Of a DNA stretch of 64,000 nucleotides, positions 8,310 through 16,899 are shown one piece after another (positions within the stretch are counted from its first letter, which is position 1; each line of letters opens with the position of its first letter). The notes beneath the pieces are model-generated. The model saw nothing but the letters and a program-made list of their open reading frames with translations, did no database searches and had not been told where the DNA came from. The translations under genes and the position numbers were made by a program. The DNA comes from an uncultured Bacteroidota bacterium. Its GTDB lineage: Bacteria > Bacteroidota > Bacteroidia > Flavobacteriales > Flavobacteriaceae. The stretch lies in contig CACCLB010000001.1 of NCBI GenBank assembly GCA_902546725.1, positions 62,001 through 126,000 on the forward strand, in the 5' to 3' direction.

Positions 8310-9461
8310 ATGAATAAAAAATTCAACACAAAATACCCTTCAATAGCTGATTTACGTATTAAGGCAAAATCTAAAATGCCAAAATTTGCTTTTGAATATT
8401 TAGATGGTGGATGCAATGATGATCACAACCTTAGAAAAAATACTGCTGACCTTCGAGAGATTGAGTTAGTCCCACAATATTTAAAAAGTACAGTAAATGT
8501 CAGTTTAAAAACAAGCCTTTTTGATACGGAATACGATGCTCCATTTGGTATAGCACCCATAGGTCTTCAAGGGTTGATGTGGCCAAAAGCTCCAGAAATT
8601 TTGGCAAAGGCTGCCTTTGAAAACAACATTCCTTTTATTTTAAGCACGGTAACCACTTCCAATATTGAAAAAATTGGAGAAATTACGGAAGGAAAGGCCT
8701 GGTTTCAGTTGTATTATCCCGCAAAAGAGGAGGTAAGAACAGACATTATCAATAGAGCTGCAGCTGCGGGTTATCCGGTTTTAGTTCTACTGAGCGATGT
8801 ACCTAGTTTTGGATTTCGACCTAGAGATATTCGAAGCGGTCTGGCGATGCCACCTAAAATGTCAATACGAAATTTTTATCAGATTTTTAAACGCCCTGAA
8901 TGGGCAATGAAAACGCTAATTCACGGCCAGCCTGAATTTGAGACTTTAAAGCCATACATGCCAAAAGAATTGAATTTAAGTCAGTTGGGAAAGTTTATGG
9001 ACGAAACTTTTGACGGGCGTTTAAACGAGGAAAAAATAAAACCTATTAGAGAGAAGTGGAAAGGGAAAATAGTTCTTAAGGGAGTAGCTAGTGAAGCAGA
9101 TATGGACAAAGCCATTCGCTTAGGTATTGATGGGGTAATAATATCCAACCACGGGGGACGTCAATTGGATGCTGGTCAATCCACCATCCATGCGTTGGAA
9201 AAATTAAAAGATAAGTACCAAGATAAAATAACCATCATGATGGACAGTGGTCTGCGTAATGGACCTGATGTTGCTCGAACATTAGCACAAGGAGCCTCTT
9301 TTTCTTTTTTGGGGAGGTCTTTTATGTACGGTGTTGGTGCGTTGGGAAACCAAGGTGCGTATCATACGATCGATTTAATTAAAACAGAATTAACCCAAGT
9401 CATGGAGCAAATTGGTTGTGAAAAAACAGTAGACTTACCCAAATTTATTAGTAGCAAATGA
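8310..9461 (+). CDS. FMN-dependent alpha-hydroxy acid dehydrogenase (LldD-like)
   Basis: 383 aa, full-length member of the lactate dehydrogenase/glycolate oxidase family. 'FAFEYLDGGCNDDHNLRKN' begins the barrel, 'QLYYPA' carries the substrate Tyr, 'IVLKGVASEADM' has the FMN-contacting Lys, 'IISNHGGRQLD' holds the catalytic His near residue 281, and 'DSGLRNGPDVARTLAQGA' binds the FMN phosphate. It oxidises a 2-hydroxy acid (lactate, glycolate or similar) to the 2-oxo acid, passing electrons to the respiratory chain or oxygen. It is first in an operon with xylB (ATGA overlap) and xylA, which points to a pentose-derived hydroxy acid rather than ordinary lactate; that is inference. Confidence 0.9.
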   Translation: MNKKFNTKYPSIADLRIKAKSKMPKFAFEYLDGGCNDDHNLRKNTADLREIELVPQYLKSTVNVSLKTSLFDTEYDAPFGIAPIGLQGLMWPKAPEILAKAAFENNIPFILSTVTTSNIEKIGEITEGKAWFQLYYPAKEEVRTDIINRAAAAGYPVLVLLSDVPSFGFRPRDIRSGLAMPPKMSIRNFYQIFKRPEWAMKTLIHGQPEFETLKPYMPKELNLSQLGKFMDETFDGRLNEEKIKPIREKWKGKIVLKGVASEADMDKAIRLGIDGVIISNHGGRQLDAGQSTIHALEKLKDKYQDKITIMMDSGLRNGPDVARTLAQGASFSFLGRSFMYGVGALGNQGAYHTIDLIKTELTQVMEQIGCEKTVDLPKFISSK

Positions 9462-10948
9462 AATATACTATTGGATATGATATAGGTAGTTCCTCTGTGA
9501 AAATAGCTTTAGTTGAAGCCGATACAAACAAGAGCATTGCAGTTGTTACGGAACCTCAAGATGAAATGCCAATTCACGCAGAGAAAGCACATTGGGCCGA
9601 ACAAAATCCACAAATGTGGTGGGATCATTTGTGTACGGGAACCCAAAGAATTTTAAAGGAAAATTCACTCCATTCGAGTCAAATTTTAGCTGTAGGAATC
9701 TCATATCAAATGCACGGACTGGTCGTACTCGATAAGCATAAAGAGCTACTTCGGGATTCAATAATCTGGTGTGACAGTAGGGCGGTGAATATAGGCGAAA
9801 AGGCCGCAGAAGAAATTGGTGAAGCAAAATTCGGAGCTCATTTGTTTAATGCACCAGGAAATTTTACAGCATCAAAACTAAAATGGGTAAAAGAAAACGA
9901 ACCAGAACTCTATTCCAAAGTCGCCTACTATATGCTTCCAGGAGATTATATTGCTTTTAAATTAACAGGCGAAATAGCCACTACCATCAACGGATTGTCT
10001 GAAGGGATGCTCTGGGATTTTAAGAAGAAAAAGGTTGCCAATTGGTTGTTGAAACATTATGGTATAGACCCCGATTTGACTCCTCCACTTGTCAATAATT
10101 TTGAAAATCAAGGAAAGGTTACCGATGAGGGTGCAGCTCAAAGTGGACTTCCTAAAGGGATTCCTGTCAGATATCGCGCTGGTGATCAGCCCAATAACGC
10201 TCTGGCACTAAATATTCTTAAACCTGGAGAAGTCGCTGCTACTGGTGGAACTTCAGGGGTTTTGTTTGCTGTTTCAGACCGGAATTCTTCTAAGGAATTT
10301 TACAGGGTAAACCACTTTGCACACGTGAATTATACTGCGCAAAATTCGTTGATAGGCACCCTACTTTGCGTAAATGGAGCAGGGATTCAATACAGCTGGT
10401 TGCGAAGAATGGCAAACCATACGGATTTCAACACCATGAATGATCTCGCTGAAAAAGTAGCTGTTGGATGTGAAGGTCTGATTAATCTCCCCTTTGGAAA
10501 TGGAGCTGAACGCATGCTCTACAACAAGACTCCTGGAGCTCAGTTTTCAAATTTAAATTTAAACCAGCATCAACAAGGACATCTATTTCGCTCCGCTCTA
10601 GAAGGGATTGCTTTTGCCTTTGCATATGGTATGGAAATCATGCAAGAGGATGCATTAAATATTAAAGTTGTTCGGGCTGGAAATGACAATCTTTTCCGCT
10701 CCTCAATTTTTGCGAACACTGTTTCAAGTTTGATTGGTCAGCCAATCGAAATTTACAACACAACGGGAGCAGTTGGTGCAGCCCGAGCTGCAGCTGTAGA
10801 ACAGGGAGGATTAGAGGATTACAGTCAAAGTATTTCATCAATTGACCGCATTAGTGAGGTTACACCGATCAAAGAAAATGAAGCCTATAAAATGGCATAC
10901 CAAAAATGGAAAATTGAATTGCAAAATAAACTAGATAAATTAAACTAA
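9458..10948 (+). CDS. xylB: Xylulokinase
   Basis: 496 aa FGGY-family kinase. '[18 protein letters not shown]' is the N-terminal phosphate loop, 'MHGLVVLD' and 'IIWCDSRA' are substrate-side motifs, and '[13 protein letters not shown]' contains the catalytic Asp. '[11 protein letters not shown]' and '[13 protein letters not shown]' form the ATP side. It phosphorylates D-xylulose to xylulose-5-phosphate, feeding the pentose phosphate pathway. The start codon overlaps the stop of the dehydrogenase gene (ATGA), and xylose isomerase follows six bases later, so the three are co-transcribed. Length and motifs are normal for XylB; the operon partner xylA makes the substrate call strong. Confidence 0.95.
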   Translation: MKYTIGYDIGSSSVKIALVEADTNKSIAVVTEPQDEMPIHAEKAHWAEQNPQMWWDHLCTGTQRILKENSLHSSQILAVGISYQMHGLVVLDKHKELLRDSIIWCDSRAVNIGEKAAEEIGEAKFGAHLFNAPGNFTASKLKWVKENEPELYSKVAYYMLPGDYIAFKLTGEIATTINGLSEGMLWDFKKKKVANWLLKHYGIDPDLTPPLVNNFENQGKVTDEGAAQSGLPKGIPVRYRAGDQPNNALALNILKPGEVAATGGTSGVLFAVSDRNSSKEFYRVNHFAHVNYTAQNSLIGTLLCVNGAGIQYSWLRRMANHTDFNTMNDLAEKVAVGCEGLINLPFGNGAERMLYNKTPGAQFSNLNLNQHQQGHLFRSALEGIAFAFAYGMEIMQEDALNIKVVRAGNDNLFRSSIFANTVSSLIGQPIEIYNTTGAVGAARAAAVEQGGLEDYSQSISSIDRISEVTPIKENEAYKMAYQKWKIELQNKLDKLN

Positions 10949-10953
10949 ACATT

Positions 10954-12279
10954 ATGATTACTACAGGAGATAAAGAATATTATAAAGGTATTGGGGGAAT
11001 CCAATACGAAGGTAAAGATTCTGATAACCCCTTTGCTTACAAATATTACAACCCAGACCAAGTAGTTGCTGGTAAAACCATGCGTGAACATTTTAAATTT
11101 GCAATTGCTTACTGGCATAGCTTTTGTGGTCAGGGAGGGGATCCTTTCGGACCAGGAACTCAACAATTTCCGTGGGACCAAGCCGCTGATCCAATACAGA
11201 GAGCTAAAGATAAAGCAGATGCAGCATTTGAATTAATTACCAAACTGGGCTTTGATTATTTTTGCTTTCACGATGTTGATTTAATCGACGAAGCACCAAC
11301 TCTAGCTGAAAATGAAAATCGCTTACAAATTATTTCAGATTATGTAGCCCAAAAGCAACAGGCTTCAGGAGTTAAATTGCTTTGGGGGACCGCAAATTGC
11401 TTTTCCAACCCTGTCTATATGAATGGGGCAGCAACCAATCCAGATTTCAATGTAGTTGCTCGAGCAGGAGCTCAAATTAAAATGGCATTGGATGTTACCA
11501 TTAAACTGGGCGGTGAAAATTATGTCTTCTGGGGTGGAAGAGAAGGGTATATGTCCTTGTTGAATACCGATATGGGAAGAGAATTAGAACATATGGGACA
11601 AATGTTAACCATGGTTAGAGATTACGCTCGATCTAAGGGTTTCAAAGGAAGCTTTTTTATAGAACCTAAACCTGCAGAACCAATGAAGCACCAATACGAT
11701 TTTGATGCAGCTACTGCAATTGGATTTCTTAGAGAATACGGTTTGGATCAAGACTTTAAACTGAATATTGAGGTAAATCACGCTACCCTTGCTCAACATA
11801 CTTTTGAACATGAATTAGCCGTTGCAGCAAATGCAGGAATGTTAGGCAGTGTAGATGCAAATCGAGGAGATAACCAAAATGGTTGGGATACTGACCAGTT
11901 TCCGGTAAATATTTATGAGGTAACTGAAGCCATGCTAGTATTTCTTAGATCAGGAGGACTCCAAGGAGGAGGAATCAATTTTGATGCTAAAATTAGAAGA
12001 AATTCTACTGATTTAGAAGATGTATTTCACGCGCATATTGGTGGGGCAGATGTGTTTGCTCGTGCTTTAATCACGGCTGAAAAAGTAATGAATGACGGAG
12101 GTCTTGAAAAACTAAGAAATGCGCGTTATGCTTCTTTCGACAAAGGGGATGGGCAGCGCTTCGAAAAAGGAAATCTAGGTTTGGATGAATTGTCAAAAAT
12201 CGCACTAGGGGGAAAAGCCCCCGATCGAATAAGTGGAAAACAAGAATTGTATGAGAATATACTTAATCAATACATTTAA
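10954..12279 (+). CDS. xylA: Xylose isomerase
   Basis: 441 aa, class II length. Signature motifs are all present: 'YFCFHDVDL' (catalytic His), '[18 protein letters not shown]' (metal site and family signature), '[18 protein letters not shown]' (metal-binding Glu/His), 'GSVDANRGD' and a C-terminal DxD ('GWDTDQF'). It converts D-xylose to D-xylulose using two divalent metals in the cytoplasm. It directly follows xylB. Its last 47 bases are overlapped by the start of the formylglycine-generating-enzyme gene, so that gene is likely translationally coupled to it. Confidence 0.98.
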   Translation: MITTGDKEYYKGIGGIQYEGKDSDNPFAYKYYNPDQVVAGKTMREHFKFAIAYWHSFCGQGGDPFGPGTQQFPWDQAADPIQRAKDKADAAFELITKLGFDYFCFHDVDLIDEAPTLAENENRLQIISDYVAQKQQASGVKLLWGTANCFSNPVYMNGAATNPDFNVVARAGAQIKMALDVTIKLGGENYVFWGGREGYMSLLNTDMGRELEHMGQMLTMVRDYARSKGFKGSFFIEPKPAEPMKHQYDFDAATAIGFLREYGLDQDFKLNIEVNHATLAQHTFEHELAVAANAGMLGSVDANRGDNQNGWDTDQFPVNIYEVTEAMLVFLRSGGLQGGGINFDAKIRRNSTDLEDVFHAHIGGADVFARALITAEKVMNDGGLEKLRNARYASFDKGDGQRFEKGNLGLDELSKIALGGKAPDRISGKQELYENILNQYI

Positions 12280-13312
12280 AAGCAAAGGCTTAGGTTTTTT
12301 TATAGGAATTTTAGTCCCCTTTTTTATAATCAAATGTAGGGATGAGGTAAAGACCAATTCACCGCCTGCTGTTAAAGACGGTATGGTTTTGATTCCGGCT
12401 GGAGAATTTCAAATGGGCAGTGAGGGTGATCAAGCAAGAGATGACGAATCCCCCAATCATCACGTTGGTGTAGATGCTTTTTGGATGGATCAAACCGAAG
12501 TTACCAATGCTGAATTTAAAGCATTTGTCGATGCAACGGGTTATATAACTACCGCAGAGAAAAAGCCCAATTGGGAAGAACTCAAAAAAGAACTACCTCC
12601 TGATACACCTAAACCAAACGATTCCTTACTTCAAGCAGCTTCTTTGGTCTTTGAGTCAACAGACGGTCCTGTGAATTTAAACGACTTTGGCGCTTGGTGG
12701 CAATGGAAGCCGAAAGCCAGTTGGCGGCACCCAAGAGGTGAGGGAAGTTCTTTAGAAGGTAAAATGAATCATCCAGTAGTGCATATTTCTTGGTATGACG
12801 CCCAAGCCTATGCAGCTTGGGTTGGGAAAAGATTGCCAACAGAAGCCGAATGGGAATGGGCTGCTAGTGGAGGAAAAAAGAAAGCCAAGTATCCTTGGGG
12901 AAATGAATCCGTTACGGAAGGAGCACCTAAAGCCAATTCTTGGGAGGGCAGTTTTCCTTACCAAAATACCTTGAGAGATCAGTTTTTTTATACTGCTCCT
13001 GTAGCCTCGTTTGAACCGAATCCTTTTGGACTATTCGACATGGCTGGGAATGTTTGGGAGTGGTGTTCTGATTGGTATGATTATACTTACTATGAGTATT
13101 TGGAGCCAAAAAAAGCAATCAATCCACAAGGTCCTGAAGTTCCTTATGACCCCTATCAACCCTACCTAAAACAAAAAGTAATGCGTGGAGGTTCATTTCT
13201 CTGCAATGATACTTATTGCTCGGGTTATAGGGTTGCATCTAGGATGAAGTCAACCCCTGATACTGGCTTACAACACACCGGTTTTAGATTGGTAAAATCA
13301 GCTGATCTTTAG
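12233..13312 (+). CDS. Formylglycine-generating enzyme (sulfatase-activating), membrane/lipoprotein form
   Basis: 359 aa with an N-terminal hydrophobic segment (residues about 19-34, ending 'FIIKC', a possible lipobox) followed by an FGE-sulfatase domain: '[20 protein letters not shown]', '[15 protein letters not shown]', '[15 protein letters not shown]', '[11 protein letters not shown]'. The true active-site pair is present as C-N-D-T-Y-C near residues 324 and 329, matching the C-x4-C of functional aerobic FGEs rather than FGE-like proteins without cysteines. It would oxidise the Cys of sulfatase motifs to formylglycine in the periplasm. Two sulfatases with such motifs occur at 56.5 and 59.4 kb. 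Start could also be ATG 12251. It overlaps xylA by 47 nt. Confidence 0.9.
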   Translation: MENKNCMRIYLINTFKSKGLGFFIGILVPFFIIKCRDEVKTNSPPAVKDGMVLIPAGEFQMGSEGDQARDDESPNHHVGVDAFWMDQTEVTNAEFKAFVDATGYITTAEKKPNWEELKKELPPDTPKPNDSLLQAASLVFESTDGPVNLNDFGAWWQWKPKASWRHPRGEGSSLEGKMNHPVVHISWYDAQAYAAWVGKRLPTEAEWEWAASGGKKKAKYPWGNESVTEGAPKANSWEGSFPYQNTLRDQFFYTAPVASFEPNPFGLFDMAGNVWEWCSDWYDYTYYEYLEPKKAINPQGPEVPYDPYQPYLKQKVMRGGSFLCNDTYCSGYRVASRMKSTPDTGLQHTGFRLVKSADL

Positions 13313-13340
13313 AAGTCTATTTTTTTCTTTTTTAAAAAAA

Positions 13341-13353
13341 TGACACCGTGTCA
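13341..13353. promoter_or_regulatory. Palindromic operator TGACACCGTGTCA upstream of etfBA
   Basis: Perfect 6-bp arms TGACAC and GTGTCA around one central base, flanked by A-rich and T-rich runs. The identical 13-mer occurs at 61790-61802 between the SCP2 and FadN-like genes. In both places 10 nt separate the palindrome from a TAnnTTTG-like box. This is the architecture of a repressor site (TetR-type regulators often bind such sites) for fatty-acid genes; the binding protein is not in the window. Confidence 0.75.
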
Positions 13354-13363
13354 CTTTTTTTAT

Positions 13364-13371
13364 TAGCTTCG
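13364..13371 (+). promoter_or_regulatory. -7 box (TAGCTTCG) of the etfBA promoter
   Basis: TAGCTTCG matches the TAnnTTTG consensus at 5 of the 6 fixed positions and lies 10 nt after the operator palindrome and 18 nt before the etfB start. The operator would cover the -33 region of this promoter. Confidence 0.45.
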
Positions 13372-13388
13372 TATAAAATACCCTATAT

Positions 13389-14135
13389 ATGAAAATCTTA
13401 GTATGTATAAGCAACGTACCAGATACTACTTCTAAAATCAATTTTACTGATGAAAATCGTGCTTTTGATACGCAAGGAGTCACTTATATCATCAACCCAA
13501 ACGACGAGTTTGGATTGACCAGAGCTATTTGGTTACAACAGCAAGAAGAAGCCACGGTAACTGTTGCCACAGTTGGAGAGGCGTCTTGTGAGCCAATTTT
13601 ACGAAAATGTCTGGCTATAGGAGCAGATAATGCTGTACGAATAGATGCGTTTCCTGAAGATGGTTTTTATGTCGCATCTCAACTTGCAGCCTATGCTGAA
13701 AAAGAAGCTTTTGATTTGGTCATTACTGGAAGAGAGTCCATTGATTACAATGGCGGAATGGTTGGTGCAATGCTGGCTAATTATTTAGAGATGCCATATT
13801 TAGCAAATTGTATTCAGCTTGAAAAAGAGGGAGAGAGCATCCTTTTGCAAAGGGAGATTGATGGAGGGAAAGAGAATCTTAAGGGAAAACTTCCTTTAGT
13901 AATAGGAGCACAGAAGGGCTTGGTTGAAGAAAAGGATTTAATTATTCCCAATATGAGAGGAATTATGCAGGCAAGACAAAAGCCACTAGAGGTAGTGACT
14001 CCGATAGAGTCTGAGGCTTCTAGTTCCATTAAGTCATACGAAAAGCCACCTGCAAAAGGACACGTAAAACTTGTTGATACAGGGGATATAGATCAGTTGA
14101 TTGATCTGTTACAAAATGAAGCTAACGCCATATAA
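13389..14135 (+). CDS. etfB: Electron transfer flavoprotein subunit beta
   Basis: 248 aa, full length. 'MKILVCISNVPDTTSKINF' is the typical EtfB start, 'VTYIINPNDEFGLTRAIWL' contains the family NP-D/E motif, and 'VITGRESIDYNGGMVGAMLA' is the AMP-binding segment. With EtfA it forms the soluble heterodimer that takes electrons from acyl-CoA dehydrogenases and passes them to ETF-quinone oxidoreductase. It precedes etfA by 12 nt. The palindromic operator upstream is shared with the beta-oxidation gene at 61840, suggesting common control by a fatty-acid-responsive regulator. Confidence 0.97.
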   Translation: MKILVCISNVPDTTSKINFTDENRAFDTQGVTYIINPNDEFGLTRAIWLQQQEEATVTVATVGEASCEPILRKCLAIGADNAVRIDAFPEDGFYVASQLAAYAEKEAFDLVITGRESIDYNGGMVGAMLANYLEMPYLANCIQLEKEGESILLQREIDGGKENLKGKLPLVIGAQKGLVEEKDLIIPNMRGIMQARQKPLEVVTPIESEASSSIKSYEKPPAKGHVKLVDTGDIDQLIDLLQNEANAI

Positions 14136-14147
14136 ATATTAGAAATA

Positions 14148-15104
14148 ATGTCTGTTTTAGTATACATAGAAACACAAAATCAAGAAATAAAAAAATCAAG
14201 CCTAGAGGTAGCATCCTATGGTCGCGCTATTGCTGATGCTAAGTCAACTTCTTTAATCGCAGTATGTTTTGGTTTAGAGGACAGTTCGCAATTGGCAGCG
14301 TATGGAGTTGATAAGGTTTTTGTTATTCCTACTGCTGGAGATATTCATTTTAATGCAGAACGCTACAGCAGCACTCTGGTAGCTATCGCCAAGGCGGAAG
14401 CTGTTGACCTGCTTATTGTAAGTGGGTCTGCAAACGGTCGTTTTATAGGTCCTCTTATCGCTATTAAATTTGAAGCTAGCTATTTTTCAAATGTCATTGG
14501 ACTCCCAACAGCTTATGATCCTGTTGAGGTCAAACGTTCTTGTTTTACTAATAAAGCGTTCAATCACAGTATCTCAAAAAAGGATAAAGTTGTTATTTCA
14601 CTTTCCTCCAATTCCTTTGGGTTACACGAAAAAGCAGCCGAGGCAGCACCAGTTGAAGGGACTTATTCTCCTTCATCTTTCTCATTAGAAGTGGTAACAG
14701 TAGAACAATCTTCAGCTAAGGTAAGTATTGCTGATGCCGATATCGTTGTTTCAGGAGGAAGAGGTTTAAAGGGTCCAGAAAACTGGCACTTAATAGAAGA
14801 ATTAGCGAATGTGTTAGGAGCAGCTACTGCCTGTTCTAAACCTGTTTCAGATATGGGTTGGCGTCCTCACAGTGAGCATGTAGGTCAAACAGGTAAGCCA
14901 GTTGCTTCGAATTTATATATCGCAATAGGTGTTTCGGGAGCCATACAACATTTAGCAGGTATAAATTCCTCCAAAGTTAAAGTTGTGATCAATAGCGATC
15001 CCGAGGCTCCATTTTTTAAAGCTGCTGACTACGGAGTAGTGGGTGATGCTTTTGAAGTAGTGCCTGAACTCACGTCTAAATTAAAAGCCTTAAAAGAAGC
15101 CTGA
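14148..15104 (+). CDS. etfA: Electron transfer flavoprotein subunit alpha
   Basis: 318 aa. The N-terminal ETF domain ends near residue 185; the C-terminal FAD domain has the full signature: 'IVVSGGRGLKGPENW', 'LGAATACSKPVSDMGW', 'HVGQTGKPVASNLYIAIGVS', 'AIQHLAGI' and 'INSDPEAPFFKAADYGVVGD'. It holds the FAD that receives electrons from acyl-CoA dehydrogenases. It forms an operon with etfB. No terminator-like hairpin is obvious before the next gene 68 nt downstream. Confidence 0.97.
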   Translation: MSVLVYIETQNQEIKKSSLEVASYGRAIADAKSTSLIAVCFGLEDSSQLAAYGVDKVFVIPTAGDIHFNAERYSSTLVAIAKAEAVDLLIVSGSANGRFIGPLIAIKFEASYFSNVIGLPTAYDPVEVKRSCFTNKAFNHSISKKDKVVISLSSNSFGLHEKAAEAAPVEGTYSPSSFSLEVVTVEQSSAKVSIADADIVVSGGRGLKGPENWHLIEELANVLGAATACSKPVSDMGWRPHSEHVGQTGKPVASNLYIAIGVSGAIQHLAGINSSKVKVVINSDPEAPFFKAADYGVVGDAFEVVPELTSKLKALKEA

Positions 15105-15172
15105 TTTAGTAAATGGATTTATAGGCAACTTACTTTACTTATATTTCATACATTTAAGAAATTTTTTCAATC

Positions 15173-15916
15173 ATGTATAAAAAACTTGTACTCCTTAGTT
15201 TATGTGTTTCTGCCTTGACTTTAAGCTGTCAGAACACTCCAAAAAAAGATAAAGAAAAAAGTTCAGAGGTAACCGAAGTTCAAACCAATGAATGGATGAG
15301 CCTAAGCAGCTCAAACTCACTAGATGGTTGGCATATTTTTCAAAACGAATCTGGTGAAAAAACAGGTTGGTCAGTAGCTGATGGAGTATTTACTTTTAAT
15401 TCTGAAGCAGCAGAAGGTAAAGGAAATAAGAGTTTAATCACCGATGAGAAATTCCGCAATTTTGAAATTATGTTTGAATGGAAATTATCTCCCAATTCAA
15501 ACAGCGGATTTATGTGGGGGGTAAGTGAAGATTCTAAATACGAACATCCCTACCTCACAGGACCAGAAATTCAAATTATAGATGCTGAGATTTATGGAGA
15601 CGATCCAGAAAATCAAATACATACAACAGCATCACTTTATGACATGATTGCTCCTGATCGAGTAATGGCGAAAGAAGCTGGAGAGTGGAATTCTTACCAT
15701 ATTACCATCAATCAGGACGACAATAAAGGAACTGTAATTCATAATGGAGAGGAAATTATTCGATTTACTTTACACGGACCAGAGTGGGATACTATGGTAG
15801 AAAACAGTAAATTTGCCGATATGGAAGGCTTTGGAATATATCAAGAAGGGCATCTTTGTCTGCAAGATCATCCAGGGGTCATATCCTACAGAAATATTAA
15901 AATCCGCAGATTATAA
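15173..15916 (+). CDS. DUF1080 (3-keto-disaccharide hydrolase-like) lipoprotein
   Basis: 247 aa. SPII signal peptide with lipobox 'LTLSC' near Cys19. The rest is the DUF1080 beta-jelly-roll (concanavalin-like): 'LDGWHIFQNESGEKTGW', 'RNFEIMFEWKLSPNSNSGFM', 'EIQIIDAE', 'HGPEWDTM' and the closing 'GVISYRNIKIRRL'. Members occur in carbohydrate-degradation loci; some hydrolyse 3-keto-disaccharides. It sits between etfA and a probable metal-uptake operon, so its own operon is unclear. A second, more distant DUF1080 protein is at 50389. Role inferred from family. Confidence 0.85.
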   Translation: MYKKLVLLSLCVSALTLSCQNTPKKDKEKSSEVTEVQTNEWMSLSSSNSLDGWHIFQNESGEKTGWSVADGVFTFNSEAAEGKGNKSLITDEKFRNFEIMFEWKLSPNSNSGFMWGVSEDSKYEHPYLTGPEIQIIDAEIYGDDPENQIHTTASLYDMIAPDRVMAKEAGEWNSYHITINQDDNKGTVIHNGEEIIRFTLHGPEWDTMVENSKFADMEGFGIYQEGHLCLQDHPGVISYRNIKIRRL

Positions 15917-15918
15917 TA

Positions 15919-16254
15919 GTGAATTACTACAATAAAATAGCACCATTGCATTATAGGTTATTAGCCTTAGGCTTGCTTTTATTTTTTGTTGTACCTCCTG
16001 TTTTAAAGACCCTACACAGCTATGAGTTTCACTCTGCCCAAAAGGACTGTGAACACAGTACAACACATCTTCATTCTAGTTCAATTCACAACGATGCACT
16101 GGATTATTATTTTCAAGTCCTAGCTGGAACAGATCTTAATTCCTATAATCTAGATGAGCTTTTGTTTTTCTACAAAAACACAGCTATTTATCAATCTTCA
16201 CTTTACCACTCAAACTTTCAATTTTCCTCTACTAGGGGCCCACCTTATTTTTGA
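15919..16254 (+). CDS. Small membrane-anchored His-rich protein
   Basis: 111 aa from a GTG start two bases after the DUF1080 stop. One hydrophobic segment (about residues 13-30), then a Cys/His-rich stretch 'CEHSTTHLHSSSIH' that could bind metal, and a C-terminus ending 'SSTRGPPYF'. Small proteins of this plan, ending in an RGPP-like motif, are found next to metal-related TonB receptors in Flavobacteriia; this is recollection, not a search. The following lipoprotein and TonB receptor support a metal-handling role. No enzymatic motif is present. Confidence 0.6.
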   Translation: MNYYNKIAPLHYRLLALGLLLFFVVPPVLKTLHSYEFHSAQKDCEHSTTHLHSSSIHNDALDYYFQVLAGTDLNSYNLDELLFFYKNTAIYQSSLYHSNFQFSSTRGPPYF

Positions 16255-16329
16255 TTTTTCACTCAATATATTGTCAGCTATTCTGTAACAACTGAATAGC
16301 AATTTTAAAATCTCAAATAAATAATTAAA

Positions 16330-16878
16330 ATGAAAAATAAATTCACATTGATGCTATTTGCATCTATTGCACTAACCAACCTATTTATATCTTGTGATAA
16401 GGACGAAGATCCCGAATTAATCGAAGAACAAGAGCTCATTACCACTGTGGTACTAAATATCACCTCAGATAGTGCAGCAAATCAAACTGTTCGTTGGAAT
16501 ATGGATACGAACCAAACACCTACTATTTCACTGCAAGCTAATCAACAATATCAAGTATCGGTTTCTTTTTTAGACGAGAGTGATCCAGCGGATACGGAAG
16601 ATATTACAGAAGAAGTAAAGGAAGAGGCAGATGAGCATCAGGTTTTTTATGAGTTCTCTGGGGTGTCAATAAGTTATACTTCTGGTCAAGGGGATGTTTC
16701 AGATAGTGCGAACAATCCTCTTTACCTCAATTCTATATGGACAGCAAGCTCAGCGGGAACTGGTACAGCTCGAGTTTATTTAATTCACGAACCCACAACA
16801 AAAACGAGTACTAGTCGCGGTGGCTTTGGAGGAGAAACAGACGTAGAAGTTGACTTTACAGTCGTAGTTTCTGAATAA
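16330..16878 (+). CDS. Putative metal-related lipoprotein upstream of TonB receptor
   Basis: 182 aa. SPII signal with lipobox 'LFISC' (Cys22) followed by an acidic tether (DKDEDPELIEEQE). The mature part is all-beta in appearance, with the acidic/His segment 'EDITEEVKEEADEHQVFYEF' around residues 95-115. The pairing of this lipoprotein type with a TonB receptor whose plug resembles ZnuD-like receptors suggests metal (perhaps zinc) capture at the outer membrane. The name is an inference from context; no characterised family was recognised. Confidence 0.65.
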   Translation: MKNKFTLMLFASIALTNLFISCDKDEDPELIEEQELITTVVLNITSDSAANQTVRWNMDTNQTPTISLQANQQYQVSVSFLDESDPADTEDITEEVKEEADEHQVFYEFSGVSISYTSGQGDVSDSANNPLYLNSIWTASSAGTGTARVYLIHEPTTKTSTSRGGFGGETDVEVDFTVVVSE

Positions 16879-16899
16879 ATTTGATTGGTATTGTACACC

